Below are positions 34,377-43,533 of a stretch of 54,751 bases of DNA, one piece after another. Both the position numbers and the translations under genes were made by a program. Origin of the DNA: Candidatus Aphodovivens excrementavium (lineage in GTDB: Bacteria > Actinomycetota > Coriobacteriia > Coriobacteriales > Eggerthellaceae). The notes below the pieces were generated by a model. That model saw nothing but the letters and a program-made list of their open reading frames with translations, searched no databases and was not told the origin of the DNA. The stretch's first letter is position 1, and every line of letters begins with the position of its first letter. The DNA is taken from positions 1-54,751 of the forward strand of contig DVKR01000037.1 in NCBI GenBank assembly GCA_018715935.1. The letters run 5' to 3'.

Positions 34377-36290
34377 ATGAACATCATCCTTCCCGACGGT
34401 TCCGTCAAGGAGCTCCAAGAAGGGGCAACCATCGCAGATGTTGCCGCCTCGATTGGCGCAGGTTTGGCGAAAGCCGCCCTTGCGGGCAAGATCGACGGGG
34501 TGCCCGTCGATTTGAATGCGCCCGTTCATGACGGCGCTACCGTCGAGATAATCACTTCGAAATCCGTCGAGGCGCTTGGAATCATGCGCCATTCGTGCGC
34601 CCATGTGATGGCGGAGGCGGTGCAAGAGCTCTTCCCCGGCGCCCAGATTGCGTTCGGACCGTCTACCGAAGACGGCTTCTTCTACGATTTCGAGCTGTCT
34701 CGTTCGCTCACGCCCGACGATTTCTCCTCTATCGAAGAAAAGATGAGCGCTATCGTCAAAGCCGACGAGCCGTTCGTCCGCGAGGTGGTTACGCGCGAGC
34801 AGGCAAAGGAGATTTTCGCCGACCAGCGCTTCAAGCTCGAGCATATCGACGAGCTTCCCTCCGACGAGCAGATCAGCATCTATCGTCACGGCAGCTTTGT
34901 CGACCTGTGCAGCGGCCCTCATGTTCCCTCCGCCGGCAAGATCGGCGCCTTTAAGGTGATGAAGCTGGCGGGCGCGTATTGGAAGGGAGATGCCGACCGC
35001 GAGCAGCTGCAGCGCGTTTACGGCACGGCGTTTTTCAAGCAGAAAGAGCTTGACGAGCATTTGCACAATTTGGCGGAGGCAGAGAAGCGCGACCATCGCA
35101 AGCTTGGCCGCGAGCTGGGCATCTACATGATGGACGAGGACGCCGGCGTCGGCTTGCCGCTGTATCTCCCCAAGGGAGCGCGCGTGATTCGCCTGATGCA
35201 GGAATGGCTGCGCCGCGATCTCTACGAGCGCGGCTACGAAGAGGTCATCACGCCGCACATCTACAAGGCAGACGTGTGGAAGACCTCCGGTCATTACGAC
35301 TACTACAAAGAGAACATGTACTTCTTCAACATCAACGAAGGATCCGACGAAGAGCCGCGCCTGTCGGAATACGGCGTGAAGCCCATGAACTGCCCGGGCC
35401 ACGTGATGCTGTACCGCAACGAGATCCATTCCTACCGCGATCTCCCGTTGCGCTATTTCGAGTTCGGCACGGTGTATCGTCATGAGATGAGCGGTGTAGT
35501 GCATGGCTTGCTGCGCGCACGCGGATTTACCCAAGACGACGCGCATGTGTTCTGCACGCGCGAGCAGGTGGTAGGCGAGGTCGTTGCCATTCTTGACTTG
35601 GTGGACCACATCATGAAGACGTTCGGGTTCGAGTATTCTGCCGAGATCTCCACGCGTCCCGAAAAGTCCATCGGCACCGATGACATGTGGGAGCATGCCA
35701 CCAATGCCCTGAAAGAGGCGTGTGCACGCCACGATCTTGCCTACGACATCAACGAAGGAGACGGTGCCTTCTACGGCCCCAAGATCGACATCAAGGTCAA
35801 AGACGCCATCGGGCGCACCTGGCAGTGCTCGACGGTGCAGGTGGATTTCAACTTGCCTGAGCGCTTCGGGCTGACGTACCGCACCGAAGACAACACCGAA
35901 GAGCGTCCCTGGATGCTGCATCGTGCGATTTTCGGCTCCATCGAGCGCTTCTTGGGTATCTTGATCGAGCACTATGCGGGCGCGTTGCCGCTGTGGCTCG
36001 CCCCGGTACAGGTTGCCGTCCTGCCTATCGCCGACCGTCATATTGATGCGGCGCATGACCTGGAGCGCACGCTGAAGGCCGCAGGAGGTCGCGTTGAGGT
36101 CTACGAGCAGAACGAGCCCATGCGTGTGAAGATCGCAAAGGCGCAAAGCCAAAAGATTCCCTACATGGTTGTGCTTGGCGACAAGGAAGTTGAGGAGCAC
36201 ACGGTAAGCGTGCGCGACCGCCACGAGGGCGACCAAGGGTCGTGGCCGGTAGAGAAGCTGGTCGACGTTATCCGCGAAGCGGCCTTGTAG
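34377..36290 (+). CDS. thrS: Threonyl-tRNA synthetase
   Basis: 637 residues from ATG 34377 (AAAGGAAGCAACT). The TGS domain is at about 1-61 (MNIILPDGSVKELQEGATI), then the editing domain with HSCAHVMAEAV near 75-85. The class II catalytic core has MNCPGHVMLYRNEIHSYRDL with the zinc-binding Cys, motif 2 RYFEFGTVYRHEMSG, and motif 3 PLWLAPVQV leading to the anticodon-binding domain. It charges tRNA-Thr and edits Ser-tRNA-Thr. The leader carries two anticodon-arm-like hairpins, so translational autoregulation is a reasonable hypothesis. A strong terminator follows. Confidence 0.98.
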   Translation: MNIILPDGSVKELQEGATIADVAASIGAGLAKAALAGKIDGVPVDLNAPVHDGATVEIITSKSVEALGIMRHSCAHVMAEAVQELFPGAQIAFGPSTEDGFFYDFELSRSLTPDDFSSIEEKMSAIVKADEPFVREVVTREQAKEIFADQRFKLEHIDELPSDEQISIYRHGSFVDLCSGPHVPSAGKIGAFKVMKLAGAYWKGDADREQLQRVYGTAFFKQKELDEHLHNLAEAEKRDHRKLGRELGIYMMDEDAGVGLPLYLPKGARVIRLMQEWLRRDLYERGYEEVITPHIYKADVWKTSGHYDYYKENMYFFNINEGSDEEPRLSEYGVKPMNCPGHVMLYRNEIHSYRDLPLRYFEFGTVYRHEMSGVVHGLLRARGFTQDDAHVFCTREQVVGEVVAILDLVDHIMKTFGFEYSAEISTRPEKSIGTDDMWEHATNALKEACARHDLAYDINEGDGAFYGPKIDIKVKDAIGRTWQCSTVQVDFNLPERFGLTYRTEDNTEERPWMLHRAIFGSIERFLGILIEHYAGALPLWLAPVQVAVLPIADRHIDAAHDLERTLKAAGGRVEVYEQNEPMRVKIAKAQSQKIPYMVVLGDKEVEEHTVSVRDRHEGDQGSWPVEKLVDVIREAAL

Positions 36291-36316
36291 CATAGCCTCC
36301 TAAAGCGATTATTTCT

Positions 36317-36353
36317 AAGCGGCTCGGGTAAGGTTCCCGAGCCGCTTTCGTTT
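36317..36353 (+). terminator. Terminator after thrS
   Basis: A 12-bp stem, AAGCGGCTCGGG/CCCGAGCCGCTT, is followed by TCGTTT. Confidence 0.88.
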
Positions 36354-36393
36354 GCATGGGGGCCGGCGAAGGTGCATGGGGGTCGACGAAGGA
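36354..36393. repeat. Two tandem 20-bp units
   Basis: Units at 36354-36373 and 36374-36393 agree at 17 of 20 positions (core GCATGGGGG and CGAAGG). They lie in the short gap between the two terminators. Confidence 0.8.
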
Positions 36394-36394
36394 C

Positions 36395-36416
36395 GCACGC
36401 TCGCAATCGAGCGTGC
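36395..36416 (-). terminator. Terminator-like hairpin after the DUF554 gene
   Basis: GCACGCTCG/CGAGCGTGC, a 9-bp perfect stem with a 4-nt loop, lies 7 bp beyond the DUF554 stop on the minus strand. The T tract is poor. Confidence 0.55.
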
Positions 36417-36422
36417 TGCAAT

Positions 36423-37127
36423 TTAGAGCAGCCCGCCAAGCCCGTTGGTGAAATGCATGAGGGCGAACCAGAGGGGAGGCACCGCAAGCGCGGGAAGCAT
36501 GTTCATCGTTGAGATCTCTTTGATCTTGAGGATGGAAAGACCCGATGCCAGAATAAGGAACCCGCCAACAATGGATATTTCAGCCATAAGCCCATCGGTA
36601 AGCAGGGGCGCGGCGAAGCTCGCAAGCAGATAGATTCCGCCCTGCCAGCAGAACAGAACCACCGCAGCAAAGGCGATGCCGTATCCAAAGGTGGACGCAA
36701 GCACCATAGAGGTCACGAAGTCGAGCGTTGCGTTGGTGAACAAAAACGTCTCGTCGCCATAAAGGGCGCTGTTCACCGGGCCGAGAATGGAGAGCGTTCC
36801 GATGCAGAAAAGCATGATGGCGGTGGAGAGCCCGCGTGCGAGGTTCGATTCGCTTTTCGATCGGCTGTTTACGAGGTTGTTGAAGTGCCCTTCGATATCG
36901 AGAGCAGTGCCGATAACGCCGCCGATGGCCAAGCTGGCGATAAACAGCACCGGATAAGAGCTCTGCGACATGTTTTGAACCACGGCATTGATTCCCAAGC
37001 CGAACGCAGCTAAGCCCATTGCCGTATATAGTATCGACTGGTATTTCTCTTTCAAGCCGCGTCGAATAGTGCCTCCAATGAGGCTGCCCACGATGATGAG
37101 CGCGGTGTTTGCAATGGTTCCAATCAT
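36423..37127 (-). CDS. DUF554 family membrane protein
   Basis: 234 residues with about seven hydrophobic helices. It opens with MIGTIANTALIIVGSLIGG and continues GLKEKYQSILYTAMGLAAFGLGI, the recognisable start of DUF554 (YdfK/YqgA). Family members are inner-membrane proteins of unknown transport function. It is preceded by an antiporter gene on the same strand 51 bp upstream, and the two may be co-transcribed. Confidence 0.88.
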   Translation of the reverse strand: MIGTIANTALIIVGSLIGGTIRRGLKEKYQSILYTAMGLAAFGLGINAVVQNMSQSSYPVLFIASLAIGGVIGTALDIEGHFNNLVNSRSKSESNLARGLSTAIMLFCIGTLSILGPVNSALYGDETFLFTNATLDFVTSMVLASTFGYGIAFAAVVLFCWQGGIYLLASFAAPLLTDGLMAEISIVGGFLILASGLSILKIKEISTMNMLPALAVPPLWFALMHFTNGLGGLL

Positions 37128-37178
37128 GTAGGAACCGCCTTTCTAGCTTCGCATTGCCGTTCGGTATTGTATAGGACT

Positions 37179-38378
37179 TTATTGTTCGAAAGGCTCTTTA
37201 TGGGAATAATACCGATTAACAATCGAAGCGAGCAAAGGCATGAGAAACACCGTGACGGCACCTGCCGCCACGAGCGTCCCGGCTGTGTCGGACGTCATGG
37301 CACCGGCGTTTACGGCGACGGCGGTGACGGCCACTATGATAGGTAGCGCGGTGGTGCAGTACAGCGAAACGGTCAGACGTTCATGTACGTTAAGGAGCGC
37401 ACGGCTCGCCTTTCCGATGCTTTGCGCGATGAAAATAGGCAGTGCGCGAATGAGCAGCAGCAAGACAATAAACATGACAAGCAGGGTGGGCTGGGTGAAT
37501 ACTCCCATGATGTCGATGTTTGCTCCTGAAACGATAAAAAACAGCGGAATGAAGAATCCGTAGGCCATCCCTTCGAGCTTGCGCTCAAGCTCATGGTCTC
37601 CCTCGGGAACGATGTAGCGCAAAACGAATCCGGCGGCAAAAGCGCCGAGTACGATATCAAGCTCAAACACTGCAGACAACGCCACAAGCCCTACCAGTAA
37701 GGCAACCACGGCACGCACCAGCGTTTGAGAGTTGGTGTGGCGCGTCTTTTCGGCGAAGGCAAACAGCTTGCTGCCCGCTCGATGCATTTTCGAGGGGATG
37801 ACTGCGGCAAGCACCGCAACCGCGAGGAACAAAAGCAAGATAACAACCGTCTGCCACGTGCTGCGCGCCGAAAGGAGAATCGCCATGGCAAGAACGGGGC
37901 AGAGCTCGCCCCAGGTGCCGTACGACAGTATTGCGTTTCCGACCGGCGTGCCGGAAAGCCCACGCTCTTTGAGGATGGGAAGCAGCGTTCCCAGGGCTGT
38001 GGTTGTCATAGCGATGGCAACTGCGACGCCGTCAATGTGACTCGCGGAAAAGTCGGGAGAGAGCCTCACGGCGACGAAAGCCAAAACGATGGATACCGCC
38101 CAGGTTGCCAGGCCTCGCTTTCCCTGAGACCCCGTGAGGCTAGACGGGTTAATCTCATAGCCCGCAAGGAGAAACAGAAACGCCAAACCAAGTTCGGATA
38201 GCAAATCGACTGGTCCGGTAAGGTGGATCACGCCTACAAGGTGAGGCCCGAGCACCATGCCGCCTATGAGGAGGAACACGGTTTCTGGAACGAGCTTGCC
38301 GGGAACGAGCCGTGCGGCAATAGGACATGCAAGCGCCACGAGGGCGATAACGAAAAGAGAGATGAAATCCTCTGCCAT
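37179..38378 (-). CDS. CPA2-type cation:proton antiporter
   Basis: 399 residues from ATG 38378 (AAAGGCTTAC upstream). It has 12-13 hydrophobic helices with the Kef/NapA-like fold. The family segment VPETVFLLIGGMVLGPHLVG is at about 30-50, then DLLSELGLAFLFLLAGYEINP, AMTTTALGTLLPILKERGL, and FELDIVLGAFAAGFVLRY with the ELD acid. There is no C-terminal TrkA-N domain, so it is a short Na+/H+ or K+/H+ exchanger. A minus-strand TATAAT at 38453-38458 marks its likely promoter. The 200 bp from 38379 to 38578 hold no other gene. Confidence 0.9.
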   Translation of the reverse strand: MAEDFISLFVIALVALACPIAARLVPGKLVPETVFLLIGGMVLGPHLVGVIHLTGPVDLLSELGLAFLFLLAGYEINPSSLTGSQGKRGLATWAVSIVLAFVAVRLSPDFSASHIDGVAVAIAMTTTALGTLLPILKERGLSGTPVGNAILSYGTWGELCPVLAMAILLSARSTWQTVVILLLFLAVAVLAAVIPSKMHRAGSKLFAFAEKTRHTNSQTLVRAVVALLVGLVALSAVFELDIVLGAFAAGFVLRYIVPEGDHELERKLEGMAYGFFIPLFFIVSGANIDIMGVFTQPTLLVMFIVLLLLIRALPIFIAQSIGKASRALLNVHERLTVSLYCTTALPIIVAVTAVAVNAGAMTSDTAGTLVAAGAVTVFLMPLLASIVNRYYSHKEPFEQ

Positions 38379-38452
38379 GTAAGCCTTTCTCTGTTGCGCT
38401 TTTGGAGCGATTTCGTTTGCACAATACGGCAACCTTGCTTATGCGGCGTTCC

Positions 38453-38458
38453 ATTATA
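38453..38458 (-). promoter_or_regulatory. -10 box for the CPA2 antiporter gene
   Basis: TATAAT on the minus strand, 75 nt before the antiporter ATG, in otherwise GC-rich sequence. Confidence 0.5.
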
Positions 38459-38578
38459 GCGCTTGAGAATCGTGCCTGCTCGGGGAAACGGTTTGCTCAA
38501 CTGCGCGTTTGAACCCGAATCGTTTGCCTTGGGCTCGACTGCGTGCTGCGCGGCGAAGCTCGCGTCGGGCTGTTCGCG

Positions 38579-39553
38579 CTATTTCTCCAGATAGCGCATG
38601 AGGTCATTCCAGACACGAACCGCCTCTTTGCAGCCCTGTTCGTAAAGATCCATCAGCTTGCCCGGGTCTTTTTCCATGCTGGCAACTTGCACCGGCTTTT
38701 GCGGACGAATGACGAAAATCTCGCCTCGTCCCTGCGCTTTTGCCACGGCCCGATAGGTTCGATTGTATTCGACGTGGCGGTATTGCAGGCGATCGAGGTA
38801 ATAAGGGTAGTTTGAGTATACGCGGCTCAGAAGAGGTAAAAGGCGGTTGGGCGTTTTTTCGTAGGTGTCGTCTTGGGTAAGCACGACTACCCGTTTTCTT
38901 TCGCGCGGTGCGGTAAGGAGGGAGTAGAGGTAGGGCACGCTGTCGCAGGTGCCCCCGTCCAAAAGCGTCTTGCCGTCGACAACCACTTCCTTGCTAACCA
39001 AAGGCATCGACGAAGAGGCTATGACATAGGGCATGCCTTCTTCCGTAGAGGTGAGGGCATGGTAATCGGCCTCTCCGGTTTCGAGGTTGCTGGAAACCGC
39101 CACGAGCGAGAGAGGGGAGTCGTCGAACGAACGCGCATCGAAAGGCTCAAGCGTTCGGGGAATGTGGTCGAACGCGAACTCTCTTCCGTAGGCGTTTCCC
39201 GTGCGAACGAAGCTTTTAAGCGAAAGATAGCGCCAGTCGTCGCAGTACTTTACGTTCAGATAGCACGACCGACCGGTAGCGCCTGCAACGTAGTTGTACC
39301 CGCAGAGCGCCCCCGCCGATACGCCGATGGTGCGTTTGCAAAACAAGCCTCTGTCCATGAAGACGTCGAGCACGCCGGCGGTGAACTGTCCGCGCATAGC
39401 GCCGCCTTCCAAGATGAGGTCGACATCGGAAACATGCGCATCTTTCCAGGCGGGAAGCGTGCCGTCGAGCGCGCAAGGGGTAGGCGTGCGCTTGTGCGCG
39501 CTGGCTGTTTGCGGTGTGGAAGGTTTTGGCATGGACTGGTTCGACAACGACAT
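38579..39553 (-). CDS. Patatin-like phospholipase family protein
   Basis: 324 residues from ATG 39553, chosen for the strong GAGGAGGTG 5-6 nt upstream. The patatin fold is shown by the oxyanion loop LILEGGAMRGQFTAG (about 47-60), the nucleophile elbow GVSAG with Ser79, and the catalytic Asp199 in LLDGGTCDS (DGG motif). This is the Ser-Asp dyad of bacterial YjjU-like patatins. The first ~40 residues are a disordered Pro/Thr/Ser stretch with no signal peptide, so the enzyme is probably cytoplasmic. Lipid substrate unknown. Confidence 0.9.
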   Translation of the reverse strand: MSLSNQSMPKPSTPQTASAHKRTPTPCALDGTLPAWKDAHVSDVDLILEGGAMRGQFTAGVLDVFMDRGLFCKRTIGVSAGALCGYNYVAGATGRSCYLNVKYCDDWRYLSLKSFVRTGNAYGREFAFDHIPRTLEPFDARSFDDSPLSLVAVSSNLETGEADYHALTSTEEGMPYVIASSSMPLVSKEVVVDGKTLLDGGTCDSVPYLYSLLTAPRERKRVVVLTQDDTYEKTPNRLLPLLSRVYSNYPYYLDRLQYRHVEYNRTYRAVAKAQGRGEIFVIRPQKPVQVASMEKDPGKLMDLYEQGCKEAVRVWNDLMRYLEK

Positions 39554-39584
39554 CGCGCACCTCCTCATTGCGACATTTTCTTCC

Positions 39585-39590
39585 ATTATA
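39585..39590 (-). promoter_or_regulatory. -10 box for the patatin gene
   Basis: TATAAT on the minus strand 32 nt before the ATG. The divergent gap to thioredoxin (39554-39853) holds no gene. Confidence 0.55.
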
Positions 39591-39853
39591 GTGGGCTTTT
39601 GGGAACAACCGTCCGCGTGCGCAGCCGATAACAAGCCGTTACTTTTGCCTCAGGGGATTTTTGCTTGAAAGCGCGCCTGTAGCCGCTCACCTGGATTTCG
39701 CATGCCGTTTCACCTAACGAATTACTAACAATTGCAGCGGTTGGCACCTATAAGGCTACAATGGGGCAAGACAAGTTGCCAAAAGGCGAAAAAATGCGCA
39801 GACCGCGCGTGTTGCCAGCAGGAAGCCCGCTGGCGTTAAGGAGGCAGACCACC

Positions 39854-40162
39854 ATGAGTGAGATCGTTTCTTCTTCCGATTTTCAGGCCAAGGTCCTCGA
39901 CGCCCAAGGTCCGGTCTTGGTTGACTTTTTTGCCACATGGTGCGGGCCGTGCAAGATGCTGGCGCCCACGCTTGACGAAGTGGCCCAAGAGGTTGCCGGC
40001 AAGGCGCAGGTCTACAAGCTTGACATCGATCAAAGCCCCGACATCGCTCAACGCTACGGTGTCATGAGCGTTCCTACGCTTATTGCATTTGAAGGCGGAC
40101 AAGTTAAAAAGCAGGCCATCGGCGTTCAGCCCAAGCAGGTTCTTTTGGACATGCTTTCCTAG
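39854..40162 (+). CDS. trxA: Thioredoxin
   Basis: 102 residues, standard length. The active site WCGPCK contains Cys30 and Cys33; the cis-Pro is in VMSVPTLIAFEGG. The start at 39854 follows AAGGAGG. It reduces protein disulfides with electrons from thioredoxin reductase, which is not in the window. The symbol is given by family; genomes of this group often have several thioredoxins. Confidence 0.93.
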   Translation: MSEIVSSSDFQAKVLDAQGPVLVDFFATWCGPCKMLAPTLDEVAQEVAGKAQVYKLDIDQSPDIAQRYGVMSVPTLIAFEGGQVKKQAIGVQPKQVLLDMLS

Positions 40163-40182
40163 TCGAACCGTGTTTCGCAGAT

Positions 40183-40217
40183 GCCCCGGCAGGCGTTTTG
40201 TCTGTCGGGGCTTTTGT
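40183..40217 (+). terminator. Terminator after thioredoxin
   Basis: GCCCCGGCAG pairs with CTGTCGGGGC (one G-T pair) and is followed by TTTTGTCGTT. Confidence 0.85.
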
Positions 40218-40394
40218 CGTTGCGGGTGCGGAAGTTGACTCTCGCCGCTGCTATGTTGTGCATGAGTTGTGCGCAGTTGTGCGTTTGATTTGGGGAAATG
40301 CCCGAAAGATGCTATCATTTGCAAAGATATGCGCTTTTGCGCACGCGAAACGCAGTTGAAACGCAGTGGCATTTGTGTGGGAAGGATACATCCG

Positions 40395-40868
40395 ATGGAC
40401 GAAACCGGAGTTTTGGGACTGCTTGAAGAGCTCTCCATCCTCCTTGAGGATTCTAAGCCGGTATTTGGCAAGAACAACATGCGTCAGGTGGATATCAACG
40501 CCGCCTTCGAAATCATGGACGAGATTCGCGAGACGTTCCCCAGCGAGTTCGCCCAATCGCGTCAGATCGTACGCGAGCGTCAAAGCTTGCTCGACGATGC
40601 CGAGGCGGAAGCGAATCGCATGATTGAGGATGCACGCAGCCAGGCTATGACCATCGCAAGCGAGCAGGAGATCGTTCGCATTTCCCAGCAGCAGGCAGAC
40701 CAGATCTTGGCTGACGCTCGCGAGCTTGAGCGCCAGACTCGCGCTGGCGCCGAGGATTACGCTGACGAAGTCTTCGGTCATGTGGAGAACAGCCTCGACA
40801 CGCTCTTGAACAATGTCCGTCGCTGCCGCGATCGCCTCAACGCGAATTCGATGGCTGCTGGTCGTTAA
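40395..40868 (+). CDS. SepIVA/DivIVA-like coiled-coil protein
   Basis: 157 residues from ATG 40395 (GAAGGA upstream). Almost entirely helical: a short N-terminal domain (GLLEELSILLEDSKPVFGKN) and then a long coiled coil with Ala, Glu and Arg heptads (RQIVRERQSLLDDAEAEANR, MIEDARSQAMTIASEQE). It resembles V/F-type ATPase stalk subunits by composition. Gene order (this, DUF177, rpmF, rnc, smc, ftsY) matches the mycobacterial Rv2927c/SepIVA locus, a septation and elongation factor. I infer the same role in cell division or envelope growth, on synteny and structure rather than sequence match. Confidence 0.65.
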   Translation: MDETGVLGLLEELSILLEDSKPVFGKNNMRQVDINAAFEIMDEIRETFPSEFAQSRQIVRERQSLLDDAEAEANRMIEDARSQAMTIASEQEIVRISQQQADQILADARELERQTRAGAEDYADEVFGHVENSLDTLLNNVRRCRDRLNANSMAAGR

Positions 40869-40880
40869 GGTTCAGTTCAT

Positions 40881-41456
40881 ATGCAATCTTTGCGCATGGT
40901 TATGCCGCCGGAGCTTTTTGCTCCTGCGGTATTTAAACATTTCGAAGGGGATGCCGCAATTCCCCTCATCAAGGCGGGTCCCGACCTGTACGACTTTGCC
41001 GAGCCCCTTGTATGGCAGGCGGATGTCACCAATACCGGCGGAGCCCTTTTGGTGACAGGCGAGGTGCGCGGCACGGCTCGCACCTCCTGCGCGCGATGCC
41101 TTCAGGAGTTCTCCTTTCCTGTTGCAGGGGAGATAGAGGGCTACTATCTTACGGAACCGTCGAATGATGCCCCCGACGAAATGGAAGAGGACGAGTTCGA
41201 GGTTTTGCCGGACGACCGCGTGATAGACTTCGAGCCGCTCATAACTGCAGCGCTGCTGCTGGAATTCCCGCTCGTGCCCCTTTGCGACGAGGGATGCAAG
41301 GGGCTGTGCCCCAATTGCGGCGCCGATTTGAACGAAGGCCCTTGCGCGTGCGATAACCCTGCAGAGGTGAAGGCCAGCGACGACGCCGACGCGCAACCGG
41401 CTAGGGAAAACCCCTTCTCGGTTCTGAAGAATCTCGATTTCGGCTCTCAAGACTAG
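40881..41456 (+). CDS. DUF177 (YceD) family protein
   Basis: 191 residues. The DUF177 core is seen in VRGTARTSCARCLQEFSFPV and VIDFEPLITAALLLEFPLVPL, followed by the conserved zinc-like cluster CDEGCKGLCPNCGADL and a second CAC. In plants and bacteria this family is needed for 23S rRNA accumulation and it is nearly always upstream of rpmF. Here an ABC transporter gene has come between them. The gene begins 12 bp after the SepIVA-like gene. Confidence 0.88.
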   Translation: MQSLRMVMPPELFAPAVFKHFEGDAAIPLIKAGPDLYDFAEPLVWQADVTNTGGALLVTGEVRGTARTSCARCLQEFSFPVAGEIEGYYLTEPSNDAPDEMEEDEFEVLPDDRVIDFEPLITAALLLEFPLVPLCDEGCKGLCPNCGADLNEGPCACDNPAEVKASDDADAQPARENPFSVLKNLDFGSQD

Positions 41457-41463
41457 GCTTGCC

Positions 41464-43329
41464 ATGACAAACGATCGGACAGGCGCGCAGGCAGAACGCG
41501 TCAAGCGCGAGCATGCGCGCACTACCGAGCAGGCGGGCGGGGCCACGCCGTCTGGTAAGGGAGCTGGAGCTTCGGTTTCCGGTTGGGAGGTAACGAAGCG
41601 CTTCGTCGGGTATTACCGTCCGTTTAAGTTCCTGTTCTATTTCGATCTGCTCTGCGCGACGGTGCTTGCTGCAATCGACCTAGCGTTTCCCCAGTTCCTT
41701 AATTTCTTTACCAAAGACTTCTTTTTGCGGCCTGCCGACGCGGTGCTTGCCTCGCTCGGTTGGATACTTGCGATATTCGCTGCCCTCTATGCGCTGCGAA
41801 CCGCATGCCAGTATTTCATTACCGCCTGGGGTCACATTATGGGCGCGCGCATGGAGGCAAATATGCGGCGCGATTTGTACCAGCAGTACCAACGGCTGAG
41901 CTTTTCTTACTACGATCGCCATAACACGGGCGTAATGATGAGCAAGATCGTCAACGACCTGTTCGATATCTCCGAGCTTGCGCATCATGGGCCGGAGAAT
42001 CTCTTTATATGTCTTTTGAAGATTGTCGGCTCGTTCGTCTTGCTGTTTATGGTCAACGTTCCTTTAACTGCCATCATGCTGGCGGCAACGGCTCTGATGG
42101 CGGTATATTCGGCATGGCGCAACTATAAAAAGCGCATCATCTTCACCGATAACCGCCGGAAAATGGCGGACATCAATGCGCAGCTGCAGGACTCCCTCGG
42201 CGGCATTCGCGTGGTGAAGTCGTTTGGTAACGAGGACGTTGAACTGGGCAAGTTCGACGCGAGCAACCGCCGATTCGTTGCAACCAAGGAAAGTTCGTAC
42301 CGTTTCATGGGGTCTTTCCATGCGGTCAATTCCGTCTTCACGGGTGTGCTCTATACCATTACGGTGGTAGGTGGCGGTTACTTTGTGGCAACGGGAGGTC
42401 TTGCGGTAACCGACTTGGCTATCTATGCGCTCTACATTGGCATCTTCCTCTCGCCCATCGAGCAGCTCATCAATTTTGTGGAAACCTTTCAAAAGGGATA
42501 CGCCGGCTTCCGGCGATTTGCTGAGGTTTTGGCTATTAGACCCGACATTCAGGACGCTTTCGACGCGCAACCGCTGACGCAAGCGGCTCACGAAGGAGTC
42601 GTGCGCGGGCATGTGCGCTACCGCGACGTTTATTTTGGATACGATGATGTCGATGTGCTGCGTGGGCTTGATTTGGAAGTGCCTGCGGGAGCCACGGTGG
42701 CGCTGGTGGGGCCTTCCGGTGGTGGAAAGACCACGACGTGCTCGCTGTTGCCGCGATTCTACGATCCGCGAAGCGGGTCGGTGGAGATCGACGGCGTGGA
42801 TGTGCGCAAGGTGACGGTCATGTCGTTGCGCGAGGCAATCGGCATCGTGCAGCAGGATGTGTATCTGTTTGGCGGAAGCATTCGCGACAACATTGCCTAC
42901 GGAAAGCCCGATGCCACCGACGAGGAAGTGCGTGATGCCGCACGCAAGGCGAATATCTTGGAGTTCGTGGAGGATTTGCCTGACGGCTTCAATACTCAGG
43001 TGGGGGAGCGCGGCGCGCGCCTGTCCGGCGGCCAGAAGCAGCGCATTGCCATTGCGCGCGTGTTTTTGCGCGACCCGCGCATCCTTATCTTGGATGAAGC
43101 TACGAGCGCGCTCGACAACGAAAGCGAGCGTGCCGTGCAGCATTCGCTTGCCGAGCTTTCGCATGGGCGCACGACCCTCATTATCGCGCATCGTTTGTCT
43201 ACCATCCGCGGTGCCGATGCAATTGCTGTGGTTGACGAGGGCCGCGTTGTCGAGTTTGGCACCCATGACGATCTTTTGGCGCGTGGCGGTACTTACGCGA
43301 AGTACTATAAGTTGCAGTTCGGGGGATAA
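41464..43329 (+). CDS. ABC exporter, fused permease and ATPase
   Basis: 621 residues, a half-transporter that works as a dimer. A ~45-residue hydrophilic N-terminus precedes six transmembrane helices (about 55-340). The nucleotide-binding domain (about 375-621) has Walker A GPSGGGKTTT, signature RLSGGQKQRIAIARV, Walker B ILILDEATSALD and the H-loop IIAHRLS. It belongs to the MsbA/multidrug type; lipid or drug export is possible, but the substrate cannot be told. It starts 7 bp after DUF177 and separates that gene from rpmF, a break in usual synteny. The Shine-Dalgarno is weak. Confidence 0.92.
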   Translation: MTNDRTGAQAERVKREHARTTEQAGGATPSGKGAGASVSGWEVTKRFVGYYRPFKFLFYFDLLCATVLAAIDLAFPQFLNFFTKDFFLRPADAVLASLGWILAIFAALYALRTACQYFITAWGHIMGARMEANMRRDLYQQYQRLSFSYYDRHNTGVMMSKIVNDLFDISELAHHGPENLFICLLKIVGSFVLLFMVNVPLTAIMLAATALMAVYSAWRNYKKRIIFTDNRRKMADINAQLQDSLGGIRVVKSFGNEDVELGKFDASNRRFVATKESSYRFMGSFHAVNSVFTGVLYTITVVGGGYFVATGGLAVTDLAIYALYIGIFLSPIEQLINFVETFQKGYAGFRRFAEVLAIRPDIQDAFDAQPLTQAAHEGVVRGHVRYRDVYFGYDDVDVLRGLDLEVPAGATVALVGPSGGGKTTTCSLLPRFYDPRSGSVEIDGVDVRKVTVMSLREAIGIVQQDVYLFGGSIRDNIAYGKPDATDEEVRDAARKANILEFVEDLPDGFNTQVGERGARLSGGQKQRIAIARVFLRDPRILILDEATSALDNESERAVQHSLAELSHGRTTLIIAHRLSTIRGADAIAVVDEGRVVEFGTHDDLLARGGTYAKYYKLQFGG

Positions 43330-43434
43330 CGGCCCCTTTTGTGAGCGGGCGTTGCCCGAAGCGGCTCTCGGTTAGCGGATTCCCGCGATTGGCGATCTGC
43401 TGCCGTGATGGGATTATGAATTATAAAATCCATC

Positions 43435-43463
43435 TTGTATGTACTGCAGCAATTGAGTAAAAT
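43435..43463 (+). promoter_or_regulatory. Promoter of rpmF
   Basis: TTGTAT (43435-43440) and TAAAAT (43458-43463) with an ideal 17-nt spacer. The 203-bp gap from 43330 to 43533 holds no gene; a 7-bp stem CGGGCGA/TCGCCCG lies in the leader just before rpmF. Confidence 0.75.
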
Positions 43464-43533
43464 ACTTTTTCGCGTGTTTATTGAATCAGGCGGGCGAACA
43501 AGCCTCGCCCGGCTTTAACGAAGGAGCAATGTC

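Noticed and set aside
34251-36293. A 680-codon open frame on the minus strand opposite thrS
   Set aside because: It mirrors thrS in antisense, has low-complexity His/Arg/Val composition and no family features; it results from high-GC codon bias.
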